DNA of 64,000 nucleotides, taken from assembly GCF_006715145.1 (NCBI RefSeq), contig NZ_VFMR01000001.1, positions 1 through 64,000 on the forward strand, read 5' to 3'. The position numbers and the translations under genes are program-made. The notes beneath the pieces are model-generated. The model did not search any database. It was given only the letters and a program-made list of their open reading frames with translations, and was not told where the DNA came from. The DNA comes from Microbacterium sp. SLBN-146 (lineage in GTDB: Bacteria; Actinomycetota; Actinomycetes; Actinomycetales; Microbacteriaceae). Below, piece after piece: positions 55,255-64,000 of this stretch; position 1 is the stretch's first letter, and every line of letters starts with the position of its first letter.

Positions 55255-58200
55255 TCAGACGCGGCGGCGGCGGAGCAGGAACGCCCCCGCGCCGAGCAGG
55301 AGGAGGCTCGCGAGGAGCCAGCCGAGCATGCTCGGCGCACCCGTCGCCGCGAGGATGTCGGCGCCGTCCGAGGCCGGCTGGGCAGGGATAACGGGCGTGA
55401 CCGGCTCCACGGGGTCGACCGGGTCGACGGGAACGATCGGTTCCTCCACGCCGCCGTTGATGTAGACGTTCCTGGCGACGGCATAGTCGTACAGGGGATC
55501 GTCGCTCGACACGATGTGGCTCACCGTCTGCACGATCATGCCGGGCCCGGGCTCTGCCGACGGGACGAGCGCGAAGAGCGAGAACGGGTGGTCGCCGACC
55601 GTGTCGATGAGACGCACGATGACCGTCTTCGGCCCTGTCTCGCCGATCTCGAAGATCAGGATCACCTGGTCGTGGAAGGTCAGCCCGCCGTCGATCGAGA
55701 TCTCCGCGTAGGGCAGTCCGCCCGCGTACGCCGACGAGATCGTGATGTACACGCGCTCCGTCGGCGGCGTCCCGAGCGCGATCGTGTAGCTGTCGGTGGT
55801 CTTGACGCCCGTCTCGAGAGTCGTGCTCCCATCCGACTCGACGATGATGACCTCGCCCGCCCCCGCTTCGCGCGGGACGACCGGAACGATGACGGGAGCC
55901 GGGGGCACGACGCTCTCGTCCGGCAGGACGATGGGCGCCTCGACGACGACCGGCCCCGACGTGACCGTCGGCACGACGATGTGGTCGAACTCGATGTTGA
56001 GGCCACCGCCCAGCACCGTCACGGCGCCGACGACGATGTCCGCGGCCGGTCCCGTCGTGAGGATCGCGAACGACGATGTATCGGCTCCGCCGTCGAGCGA
56101 GAGGAAGCCGTTCTGGCGGTACGCACCATCGACGAGGCGAACGGCGAGCACCTGGAACGCGTCGTCGCCCGTGTTCGCCTCGACCCGCAGTTCCGCGACG
56201 TGGCCGTTGATGAAGAAGACGTCGTCGCCCGCGTTGCCGTAGAGCACGGCCGGCAGCGTGATGCCGCGGCTCGCCTCGCCGAACTCGGTCTCGATGGTCT
56301 CCATGCCGTCGCCGGGCTGCACGTCGGGCTCGATCCGCGGCGCACCGAAGAACTGACCGACGATGAACGTGTCGTTGCCGTCGTCGCCGTACACGGTTGT
56401 GACGCTGCTGTTGTCGTCGAAGACGAACACGTCGTCGCCGCCCAGGCCGTTGACCGTCAGGCGCGTGTTGATGCCCTCGTCGTAGGAGATGCGCTCGACC
56501 GTGCCAGCATCCTCATTGATCTGCGCGACGAAGGCGGGGCGTCGAGCGTCGGGGTGCTCGGCGATCGCGGCCAGTGCCCGGAAGAGGAACAGATCCGCGG
56601 CATCCGTGCCATCGATCGTGAGGGTGTTCTGGCCGTAGCGCACTCCCCCGCCCCGCACGATGATGCGGTAGTCGTGACCGACGGCGTCCTCTCCGCCCCA
56701 CGTCTGGATCTGGAAGTGGTTGTTGCCGTCCTGTCCGAATAGCACGAGCGCGTCGCGCACCTCCGTGCCGGCGAAGTCGTCGCCGGGGAGCGCGAGATGC
56801 GTTCCCGTCATCGACTGCAGGAGGAAGACGAAGAACGTGTCGTCGCCGTCGCCACCGGCGAGCTTCGAGGAGTCGCCGCCGTAGACGAGGGTGTGACCGC
56901 CGAGAAGTGTGCTGTCGAAGAGGAACACGTCGTCGCCGAGTCCGCCGTAGATCTCGGTCGGGTGTCCCGTGACCTCGCCCGCGAAGTAGAGGAGCGACCC
57001 GCCCTGGCTCGCGAGGGTCTTGCCGAACGACGCGCGGATCGTCACGGTGTCGCCCTGGATGAGTGTGTCGAGGGGAGCGATGACGTCCTGTCCCACGAGG
57101 AGGGTCACGCTGCCACCCGCCACGACGCGGCCCTGCACGACGTCGGTGAGCTCATCGATCGTGCGCCCCTCGGAGAGGAGGAAGAGGCTCTCGTCGTCTC
57201 CGCCGTCGACGAACGGCACCGTGACGCGGACATCGCCTGTGACGGCCTCGGCCCGCAGGAGCAGAAGGCCGCCGGTCGCCTCCGTCACGAACACGCCCGT
57301 CGGCGGAACGAAGATGATGGCATCGCCGAGTGTCGAGAGGGCGTAGAGACGTGCGCCCGTTCCCGTGTCGACGACGAGGTCGAGCGACCGGTCGGGGCTG
57401 TCCGCGCCGATCGTGCCGCCGACGGCGATGAGGTCGATGTTCCCTCCGGCCCCGTCTCCGTCCGCGTCGCGCGCGATGACGCGGGCCACGGCGCCGGGCG
57501 CATCGGAGAGGATGCCGCCGGCCCGCGTCCGCAGCGCGACGTCGCCGTCGAGCGACTGCGCCACCTGCACGAAGAGCGTTCCGGCGACCTGGTCGAGGAG
57601 GACGTCGCCGCCCGCGAACGCCGTCACGCGGCCGCGCGCCGAGAGCGACGAGCGGATCTCGAGGAAGTCGGGCGCCGTGTCGAAGAAGGGCGGCAGGTCG
57701 AGGTCGGGGCCGCCGATGCGTCCGGAGAGAAGGCCCGCGATGAGCACGATGTCGCGGCCTGCGACGCGAGGCGTGCCGTCGTCGATCGTGCCGTCATCGA
57801 GGATCGATGCGGTGTTCTCGGCCGTCTGGAGCGTCACGTCGTCGGCGGTCGAGGTGATCGTCCCGACGCGGAGGTCACCCACGGTCTCGTAGTCGTATAT
57901 CTCGCCGTTGGTGAGGAGCGTGATCTCGCCGTCGCCGTCGCTCGTCGAGTACGAGATCGCCGGGTAGCGGATGCTCGTGAGCGTCGCGTCCACGTCGGAC
58001 CGGACGTCGAACGAGATGACGGTGTCGGTCGACGGGTGCCGGATGACGATGTCATCGCCCGCACGCACGTCGCTGAAGGTGTACGCACTGTCGCGCAGCA
58101 CGTTCGACGTGCCCCATGCGACGAGAACGGGGTCGGTGAAGCCGGGCCACGGTCCCGGGTCGGGGTGGAAGTACGAGTGGTACTGGCCGCTCGGCGGGAT

Positions 58201-61200
58201 CGGCGCGTTCGACGGCGGGTCGGTCACGACGACCTCGACGAGGTACGACGTGAACGGCGGCGGGTCGGAGCCGAAGATGCTGTCGTTGACGAGGATGTTG
58301 ACGTCGCGTCCCGCGTGGATCGGCCCGAGGACCGGGAGGAACGCCGTCGACGCGTAGGGCGAGCCCACCGGCATCCGAGCACTGTAGGTGAGGTCGAGGA
58401 CGACGTCGTCGCGGGCGTCGGCGACGAGCTCGACGAGCCGCGTCGGGTCGACATCGTCGATGAGGTAGTCGCTCTGAACGAGCACGATGGGAATCGGCAG
58501 GCGGAACGGGATGCCGAGGAGCGTGCCGGCGAGCCCGATCGTGCCGCGCTCGGCGTACAGCTGCGCGATGTTCGTGCGGATCGCGCCGTCTTCGAACGCG
58601 AAGATGTTGCCGTTCTCGGCGATGACGCGCGTCGTGCCGATCGGGTTGTCGATCGCGCCGTAGAGCTGGAGGTCGGCGGTCCCCGCGTTGTACCAGTTGG
58701 CGATGTCGACGAACGTCGGGATGAAGATGGGGCGCCCGATCGCGAACCGGAAGGTGCTGGAGTTATCGGCCCGCACGTTCACGGTCGCCCCGACGTCGTC
58801 GAGGTTGACGACGCTGATGGCGTTCACCCGCAGGTCGCGGTCGGAGAAGTTGTGGAGGCGCACGACGTCGAAGGTGTTCTGCACCTGCAGCGTGCCCTGG
58901 TCTCCCCGGACGATGCCCTGCTGCGAGCCACCGGTCGCGTTCGCGTGGTAGGTCGCCGACCCGCCGCCGTTGTTCTCGATCGCCTCGACGACGATCGTGC
59001 GACCGACCGGGATGACCTGGCCGAGCGTGTACAGCGTTCCGAGGTCGTCGCGCACCGTCACGGCGTACTTCTTGATGATGCGGCCCGCCGCGTCGACGAT
59101 GAGCATCGGGTTGGGGGCGTGAAGGACGACATCGGCGTTCCACTCCACGAAGCGGAAGCGGTTGTCGGTGAGGCTCTGACCCGAGCCACCGAAGTCGATG
59201 AAGCCGCCACCCGTCGACGGACGCGGCTCGAGCGTGATGCCGACGTGAAGCGCCTCGACGAGGAGCGTCGCGGTGCGCACCCGCACGCCCGCCTCGGCCC
59301 GGACCGACGACGTGGCGTTGTAGCGGACGACCGCGTCGGCGTCGCTGTCGCCGCCGAAGCATCCGCACGTCGCACGCGCCTCGGCGCGCAGGAGGAGGTT
59401 GTCGTGCGTCGAGCGGATCGTGACGGTCTGCCAGCCGACGATCTTGGCGTCGCTGTTCAGCTGCGTGTGGACGGTCGAGGTCAGATGGACTTCGGATCGT
59501 GCGTCGGAGTCTTCGAACGCGCCGTCGCCGTTCGAGCGGTTGTAGTCGTACAGGCGCGTGGAGATCATCTGCGCCTGGAGGAGCACATTGTCGGCCTCGA
59601 GGTACGCGTCGCCGCCGACCGTCAGCGTCGACTGGTTGTTGGCGACGATGTGGCAGTTGCCGCACTCGTCGCCGGCGGTCGAGCTGCCGGCGAACGAACC
59701 GCCCGACGCGCTCGCGCGCAGTTCGGACTGCATCGCCGTGCCCGACGTCGCCGTCAGGTCGTTCCAGGCGGTCATCCTGCCCGAGAGCGTGACCCGCGAG
59801 ATCGTCGTGAGGTCGGCCCGCGTGTTGGCCTCGGTGCCGTGACCGAAGCCGCCGGCGCTCGAGGACGCGTAGGCGTTGCCGCTCGCGAGCGTGAGGGGAT
59901 CGATCAGGATGCTGCCGCCGGTCGATGCCACTTGGGTGCCGGGCTTGAGCGACACCGTCGTCGTCGCGCGTGCGCTCACGACGCCGCGAGCGTGGCTGAC
60001 GGAGATGAAGCCGAGCCCCGCAGACGTGCCGTCGGCGACGGCAGCGGCGGTGTTGCGCGTCTGGACCGTGATGTCACCGACCGCCTCGATGCGCACGCGG
60101 TCGCGCACGTCGAGGTCGAGCGTCGCGTCGACGACGACCCGCGGGAGCGTCTCACCGACCGAGATGAAGCCGCCGCCCTCGCCCGACACGCGAGCTTCGG
60201 TGTAGCGCCCCGACGGGAGCGCCGGCGTCTGGGATGCGACCTGGATCCGCTGCTGGCCCGTCCCGGTGCTCGTGAGGTCGAGCACGAGCCTGCCGACGCC
60301 GAGGCCCGGCGCGATGTCGACGACGGCCGGGATGAAGCGGCTCGTGCCGACGCTGCCGCCCGCCGAGATCGGGACGTGGATGCAGACGCCGAGCAGGTCG
60401 ATGAGCTCGAGACCGAAGGAGGCGGCCGTCGCATCGCAGACGCGATACACCTGACCGTTCGCGAGACCCGCGATCGGCTGCTGACCCGGCGCGAACAGCT
60501 GGTGGAGCACCTGCAGTCCCGCCTCCGAAAGGTCGGGGGTGAGTCCCTGCGGTGTGACGGGGATCGTTCCGCCGCCGCCGTCGTCGCAGTTTCCGAGCGC
60601 CTCGCAGAGCGACGCGGCGAGCTGGATCCGGTTCGGGTCGATGCGGATGACCCAGTACGTCGTGTTCTGCGCGAGACCCCCGAGCGCCCCTGCCGTCGAG
60701 CGGTAGACGACCGGGTCACCCGTCTGCAGTCCGTGGCCGCGGACGGCGATGACGTTGTTGTCCTCGATCTGGAAGGTCGGCGGGCTGCCGACCTGGACGG
60801 GGCTGCCCTCGGCATCGACGACGATGTCGACGCGGCTGGAGAAGAAGGAGGCGCGGGCTTCGGGCGCGATGTACTGAAGGAGCTGGCCGTCGGAGTAGGA
60901 GTGCGGACCCACGATGAGGCCGTCGGTCTCGTCGACGTCGCCGCCGTCGAACTCGTACGGCGTCTGGGGAGTGTCGGCATCGATGAGCTGGATGCGCACT
61001 TCGTCGAGGACCCGGACGATGTAGGCCTTGCCGTTGACGAGCCCCGGCACCGCGAAGCCCACGGCCGTGTAGAAGACGCGCTGACCGTCGACGAAGTGGT
61101 GCTCCCGGCCGAAGACGATGACGTCGTTCGCGGCATCCACGATCGTCCCGTCGAACGCCGCTCCCAGCTGGATCTGCGTCGGGGATACGACCAGCACGCC

Positions 61201-64000
61201 GTACTCCGACCCGTCTGTGAGGCCGCCCACGGCCGTGCCGCCTTCGCGGTGGTAGGTGACGGTGGCGGAGTCGTCGAGCGAGTGCGCGCCCGTCAGGGTG
61301 ATCGTGTTCGCGCCCGTGTCGACACCCGTGACGGCGTCGAAGGCGAACGAGGGAAGGGGCGGAGGCGGTGCGGAATTCTGGTTGGCCGTCAGGCGCACCG
61401 TGCCGCCCGCGCGCAGGTACGTGTCCTCGGCGACGGCGAGCCGTACGGTGGGGAGGGTCTCGGCGGTCGCCTCGTTCGTCTGGACGTTGAGGGCGACGCC
61501 GACGGAGAAGTTGGCGGCGAACGAGCGCGAGATCGGCTGCGCCGTCGCCTCGGCCGAGATGTTGCCGCTGACGACGATCGGGAGGCCCGCACCCACGAGC
61601 GTGTCGACGACGGGTGAGACGTGCGCCTTCGCCCGACCGACCGAGATCGCGAGCGCGGCGCCCGACGTGTTCTGCAGCTTCGCGACGGCCTCGTCGGTCG
61701 AGTGCGCGCGGACCGCGAGCGACGACGCTCCCGCCGATCCCGCACCCGCGCCGAGCACCTGCGCGAGCATCCGCGCCCATGTCGACGCCGTGATGCGTGC
61801 TTCTGGCGTTGCCGAGCTCACCGTGACGGCCCCGCCCGCGACGGATCCGCCCGCGGCTGTCGCGGTGTTGACGGCGATCGCGTCCACGACGATGGCGGCG
61901 TTGGGCGCATTCACTGTCGCGCCGGCGAGAACCCGGGCCTGCGTCACGACGTCGCTCGTGATCGTCGCGCGCCCCGACGAGATCGTGAAGGCACCGAGGC
62001 CGAATCCGATGCCGCCCGACGTCGACGTCGCGGTGTTCGTCGCGTTCGCCCGGACGGCCAGACCCGTGCCGCCGAACTGGTCGCCCGAGAAGTCGGCCGT
62101 CGTCGCGGAGCCGATGAGCGCCGTCGGCACATCGAAGCTGCCGACGAAGATGCCGCCCGACGCGACGTCGGTCTGCGCCGTGACGGTGTTGACGGCACCG
62201 GCGGTGACCTCGACGGCACCCGACGTGACGAGGAGCCCCGACCCGAACCGCGCTGTTACATCAGCCGTGGTCGTCAGTTCGGCCACGGCGAGCGACACAT
62301 CGAGCGAGGCGATCGCGATGGAGACCCCGTCGAGGCGGGCGGAGACGTCCGCTGCTCCGGATGCCGCGACGACGACGCCCGTCGAAGCCGTCACGATGCC
62401 GTCGTAGAACGCGCTGACGGCGGGGCGGATCGTCGCGGTCGAGAGGAGACGCCCACCCGCGATGAGCCCGCCGCCACCGCTGTCGACGTGAGATGCGGCG
62501 CGGGTACCCGCGCGGCTCTCGGAACGGACGGCGACCTGACCCGTGGCCTGGAGCGTCACACCGGATCCGACCGACGCGGTCGTGTCTGCGGACTCCTCGA
62601 TGATCGCCGTCGCCGTCGTGTCGCGGCCTTCGAGGACCGAGATCGAGAGGACCCGCACGGTCGCGTCGACGGTGTTCCGCGACGACGCCGACACTGTGAA
62701 CGCTCCGGAGTCCGCCGCTCCCGCGACGAACGACGCACGCGTGGGAGCCGACACGAAGGCTTCGGGGGTCGTGCCCTTGATGCGGAAGAGCTGCACGCTG
62801 ACGCTCCGGACGTCGGCGAGCGCTGCGTTCTGCGACCACGCCGTGACGGCCACAGGACCCGCTCCCGCGCGCACCTGCCCGGCGCCCGACGCCACTTCGG
62901 CGACGACGGCGGCCGACGTCGTGACGACGGCGCGTGCTCCTCCTTCGCCGAGCGCGAGGAGTCCGATGTCGACGTAGCGCGCTCGCGCGGTCGACGTGTT
63001 CTCGCCGCGCGCATCGACCGTCAGTCCGTTGCCGACGAGCGTCGAGCGGAACTCCGCGCGCGTGCCGGCGGAAAGCGTCGCGGTCGGGACGTTCTCGCTG
63101 TAGCCGAAGCCAGCGACCGTCGCGGCATCCGTCGTCGCCGTCACGATGTTGCGGCTGTGCGCCCGCACCGTCGTCATCGCCGAAGACCACACGGGGGCGA
63201 TGATCGACGCCCGGACGCTCGCTTGGTCGGTGAGGAGCGCCGAGACGACCGAGACGGACACGGCGAAGCCCGAGATCCCGAGGGTCGTCGTGTCCGCTTC
63301 GACGGACGAGCGTCCCGTCGCACTGGCTTCGACTCCGCCCGCGGCACCGACCGTGCTGGAGATCTCGGCGATCGTGGCGCCGCGCAGGATGGCGGAGGTG
63401 ATCGCGGCACCGAAGCCGACGATGCCGCCGCTTCCGCCGAAGAAGCGCGCGCGGGCGACGTTGCCGTACGTGCCGTCGTCGATGATCGTCGAGCGGGCGG
63501 CGATCAGGCCGCGGCTCCCGACCCAGCCGGAGTCGATGAAGGCGTTGACGGCGGCCGATGCTGTGACCTCGGCCTTCGCCTCCGTGCCCGTCGCTCCGCC
63601 GAGGAACGAGATGTTCGCGAGGAAGACTTCGGCGAACGCCTGGTTCTGGCCCGTCGCCGCCACCGTGATGGAGCCGGAGTCTGCGACGTCGCCGCTCAGC
63701 CGCGCCTCGGTGAGTCCCGTGATGAGGGCGACGGAGCTCATGAGCGACGCCGTCACGGCGCTGAGGCCGCCACCGGGAGTGAAGGTGTCGACGCGGTTCC
63801 GCGAGTTCGCCGCGACGCCCACGGCACCGCCCGCCGAGATCCACGCGCCGTCGGCGACGAGGGCGATGGTCGTGCGCGAGACCGTCGCGTGGGCGAGGGT
63901 CAGTCCCAGGGTGAAAGCGCCGGTCTGGATGTTGAGCGTCTGCGCGTCGACGGTGTTGCGTCCATCGGCGAGGAGGGAGAAGGCACCGGCGACCCGGGCG
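55255..64000 (-). CDS. giant repetitive sortase-anchored surface protein (adhesin-like), N-terminus beyond window
   Basis: The frame is open from the stop at 55255 to the right edge (about 2,914 residues), and the start is not reached. The C-terminus is a sortase signal: LAATG (55339-55353), a hydrophobic helix, then RRRRV. LAxTG is the motif of class E sortases. Moving away from it are a Pro-rich spacer and a Calx-beta-like segment (~55,480-55,830), and RTX-like glycine-aspartate repeats (GDDVF, GDDTF, GNDTF; 56,205-56,950). A hemagglutinin-like beta-rich middle has two Cys pairs (CGC near 59,360, CGNC near 59,660). From ~59,700 to the edge lie degenerate ~100-residue Ala/Thr/Val repeats. 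It is probably a wall-anchored fibrous adhesin. No enzyme domain was seen. Confidence 0.85.
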   Translation of the reverse strand, partial: ARVAGAFSLLADGRNTVDAQTLNIQTGAFTLGLTLAHATVSRTTIALVADGAWISAGGAVGVAANSRNRVDTFTPGGGLSAVTASLMSSVALITGLTEARLSGDVADSGSITVAATGQNQAFAEVFLANISFLGGATGTEAKAEVTASAAVNAFIDSGWVGSRGLIAARSTIIDDGTYGNVARARFFGGSGGIVGFGAAITSAILRGATIAEISSTVGAAGGVEASATGRSSVEADTTTLGISGFAVSVSVVSALLTDQASVRASIIAPVWSSAMTTVRAHSRNIVTATTDAATVAGFGYSENVPTATLSAGTRAEFRSTLVGNGLTVDARGENTSTARARYVDIGLLALGEGGARAVVTTSAAVVAEVASGAGQVRAGAGPVAVTAWSQNAALADVRSVSVQLFRIKGTTPEAFVSAPTRASFVAGAADSGAFTVSASSRNTVDATVRVLSISVLEGRDTTATAIIEESADTTASVGSGVTLQATGQVAVRSESRAGTRAASHVDSGGGGLIAGGRLLSTATIRPAVSAFYDGIVTASTGVVVAASGAADVSARLDGVSIAIASLDVSLAVAELTTTADVTARFGSGLLVTSGAVEVTAGAVNTVTAQTDVASGGIFVGSFDVPTALIGSATTADFSGDQFGGTGLAVRANATNTATSTSGGIGFGLGAFTISSGRATITSDVVTQARVLAGATVNAPNAAIVVDAIAVNTATAAGGSVAGGAVTVSSATPEARITASTWARMLAQVLGAGAGSAGASSLAVRAHSTDEAVAKLQNTSGAALAISVGRAKAHVSPVVDTLVGAGLPIVVSGNISAEATAQPISRSFAANFSVGVALNVQTNEATAETLPTVRLAVAEDTYLRAGGTVRLTANQNSAPPPPLPSFAFDAVTGVDTGANTITLTGAHSLDDSATVTYHREGGTAVGGLTDGSEYGVLVVSPTQIQLGAAFDGTIVDAANDVIVFGREHHFVDGQRVFYTAVGFAVPGLVNGKAYIVRVLDEVRIQLIDADTPQTPYEFDGGDVDETDGLIVGPHSYSDGQLLQYIAPEARASFFSSRVDIVVDAEGSPVQVGSPPTFQIEDNNVIAVRGHGLQTGDPVVYRSTAGALGGLAQNTTYWVIRIDPNRIQLAASLCEALGNCDDGGGGTIPVTPQGLTPDLSEAGLQVLHQLFAPGQQPIAGLANGQVYRVCDATAASFGLELIDLLGVCIHVPISAGGSVGTSRFIPAVVDIAPGLGVGRLVLDLTSTGTGQQRIQVASQTPALPSGRYTEARVSGEGGGFISVGETLPRVVVDATLDLDVRDRVRIEAVGDITVQTRNTAAAVADGTSAGLGFISVSHARGVVSARATTTVSLKPGTQVASTGGSILIDPLTLASGNAYASSSAGGFGHGTEANTRADLTTISRVTLSGRMTAWNDLTATSGTAMQSELRASASGGSFAGSSTAGDECGNCHIVANNQSTLTVGGDAYLEADNVLLQAQMISTRLYDYNRSNGDGAFEDSDARSEVHLTSTVHTQLNSDAKIVGWQTVTIRSTHDNLLLRAEARATCGCFGGDSDADAVVRYNATSSVRAEAGVRVRTATLLVEALHVGITLEPRPSTGGGFIDFGGSGQSLTDNRFRFVEWNADVVLHAPNPMLIVDAAGRIIKKYAVTVRDDLGTLYTLGQVIPVGRTIVVEAIENNGGGSATYHANATGGSQQGIVRGDQGTLQVQNTFDVVRLHNFSDRDLRVNAISVVNLDDVGATVNVRADNSSTFRFAIGRPIFIPTFVDIANWYNAGTADLQLYGAIDNPIGTTRVIAENGNIFAFEDGAIRTNIAQLYAERGTIGLAGTLLGIPFRLPIPIVLVQSDYLIDDVDPTRLVELVADARDDVVLDLTYSARMPVGSPYASTAFLPVLGPIHAGRDVNILVNDSIFGSDPPPFTSYLVEVVVTDPPSNAPIPPSGQYHSYFHPDPGPWPGFTDPVLVAWGTSNVLRDSAYTFSDVRAGDDIVIRHPSTDTVISFDVRSDVDATLTSIRYPAISYSTSDGDGEITLLTNGEIYDYETVGDLRVGTITSTADDVTLQTAENTASILDDGTIDDGTPRVAGRDIVLIAGLLSGRIGGPDLDLPPFFDTAPDFLEIRSSLSARGRVTAFAGGDVLLDQVAGTLFVQVAQSLDGDVALRTRAGGILSDAPGAVARVIARDADGDGAGGNIDLIAVGGTIGADSPDRSLDLVVDTGTGARLYALSTLGDAIIFVPPTGVFVTEATGGLLLLRAEAVTGDVRVTVPFVDGGDDESLFLLSEGRTIDELTDVVQGRVVAGGSVTLLVGQDVIAPLDTLIQGDTVTIRASFGKTLASQGGSLLYFAGEVTGHPTEIYGGLGDDVFLFDSTLLGGHTLVYGGDSSKLAGGDGDDTFFVFLLQSMTGTHLALPGDDFAGTEVRDALVLFGQDGNNHFQIQTWGGEDAVGHDYRIIVRGGGVRYGQNTLTIDGTDAADLFLFRALAAIAEHPDARRPAFVAQINEDAGTVERISYDEGINTRLTVNGLGGDDVFVFDDNSSVTTVYGDDGNDTFIVGQFFGAPRIEPDVQPGDGMETIETEFGEASRGITLPAVLYGNAGDDVFFINGHVAELRVEANTGDDAFQVLAVRLVDGAYRQNGFLSLDGGADTSSFAILTTGPAADIVVGAVTVLGGGLNIEFDHIVVPTVTSGPVVVEAPIVLPDESVVPPAPVIVPVVPREAGAGEVIIVESDGSTTLETGVKTTDSYTIALGTPPTERVYITISSAYAGGLPYAEISIDGGLTFHDQVILIFEIGETGPKTVIVRLIDTVGDHPFSLFALVPSAEPGPGMIVQTVSHIVSSDDPLYDYAVARNVYINGGVEEPIVPVDPVDPVEPVTPVIPAQPASDGADILAATGAPSMLGWLLASLLLLGAGAFLLRRRRV
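56205..56950 (-). repeat. RTX-like Ca-binding repeats within the giant protein
   Basis: Read on the minus strand the protein contains, in order, GGLGDDVFLF, GGDGDDTFFV, NGLGGDDVFVFDD, GDDGNDTFIVG and GNAGDDVFFING. Each matches the GGxGxDxhx nonapeptide core loosely. They are spaced rather than tandem, interrupted by beta segments. RTX repeats are best known from type I-secreted proteins of Gram-negative bacteria. Confidence 0.65.

Noticed and set aside
56797..61617. A 1,606-codon open frame on the plus strand opposite the giant protein
   Set aside because: It is Arg/Asp/Val-rich with no fold motif, has no ribosome site, and lies entirely antisense to a protein with recognisable domains. Long antisense frames are expected at this G+C content.

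Overview
The window is high-GC actinobacterial DNA, most likely from a Microbacterium-like member of the Microbacteriaceae. The evidence is the codon use, many GTG starts, chains of 4-bp stop/start overlaps, -10 boxes placed 6-7 nt before start codons (leaderless genes), a monomeric NADP isocitrate dehydrogenase, an Ada-AlkA fusion, a DUF6350-purN-purH operon, and a DNA word (GGATGCCGC/GCGGCATCC) that recurs on both strands. No rRNA, tRNA, CRISPR array, transposase or phage gene was seen.

1-6213: part of a homoprotocatechuate (3,4-dihydroxyphenylacetate) meta-cleavage operon: a FAH-RraA fusion cut by the window edge, a GntR/FCD regulator, then hpaE, hpaD, hpaH and hpaI. 6214-10660: a transglutaminase-like protein, a small membrane protein and a polar amino-acid ABC transporter, with palindromic repeats between them. 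10876-18010: an exopolysaccharide locus (three glycosyltransferases, a polymerase/ligase-like protein, a Wzx-like flippase and a Wzz/BY-kinase-like protein). 18089-20573: folD and glyA; glyA has a ZTP (pfl) riboswitch with tandem repeats between the aptamer and the gene.

20928-23599 and 28411-34535 form a split amino-sugar system. It comprises secreted or surface-derived GlcNAc-oligomer breakdown (GH20 hexosaminidase), NagA, a ROK repressor, a CUT1 ABC importer without its own ATPase, a ROK kinase and NagB. Similar operator-like dyads lie before the hexosaminidase and before the ROK repressor. Between the two halves are an ECF sigma factor fused to a zinc-binding anti-sigma-like domain, membrane segments and an extracellular tail, then DUF2568, a GlcD-like oxidase and a membrane protein. 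34710-39080: an L,D-transpeptidase, isocitrate dehydrogenase with a perfect 32-bp palindrome over its promoter, and a GNAT acetyltransferase. 39320-43214: a heterodimeric ABC exporter with a long leader holding a small upstream ORF. 43298-45388: alkylation repair (Ogt and Ada-AlkA). 45486-50722: purH, purN, DUF6350 and a purine permease. 50888-53451: a NodB-type deacetylase lipoprotein, a membrane protein and a deazaflavin-type nitroreductase.

53715-64000 is a surface-protein locus and the most unusual part of the window. A Tat-exported Ig-like/seven-bladed YVTN propeller protein has a run of 19 C directly after its start codon, which puts the present sequence out of frame; this would fit a phase-variable switch, or an assembly error. 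It faces, tail to tail, a giant (>2900 residue) repetitive beta-rich protein. That protein has RTX-like Ca-binding repeats, a Calx-beta-like segment and a C-terminal LAATG sortase signal, and it runs off the right edge of the window.
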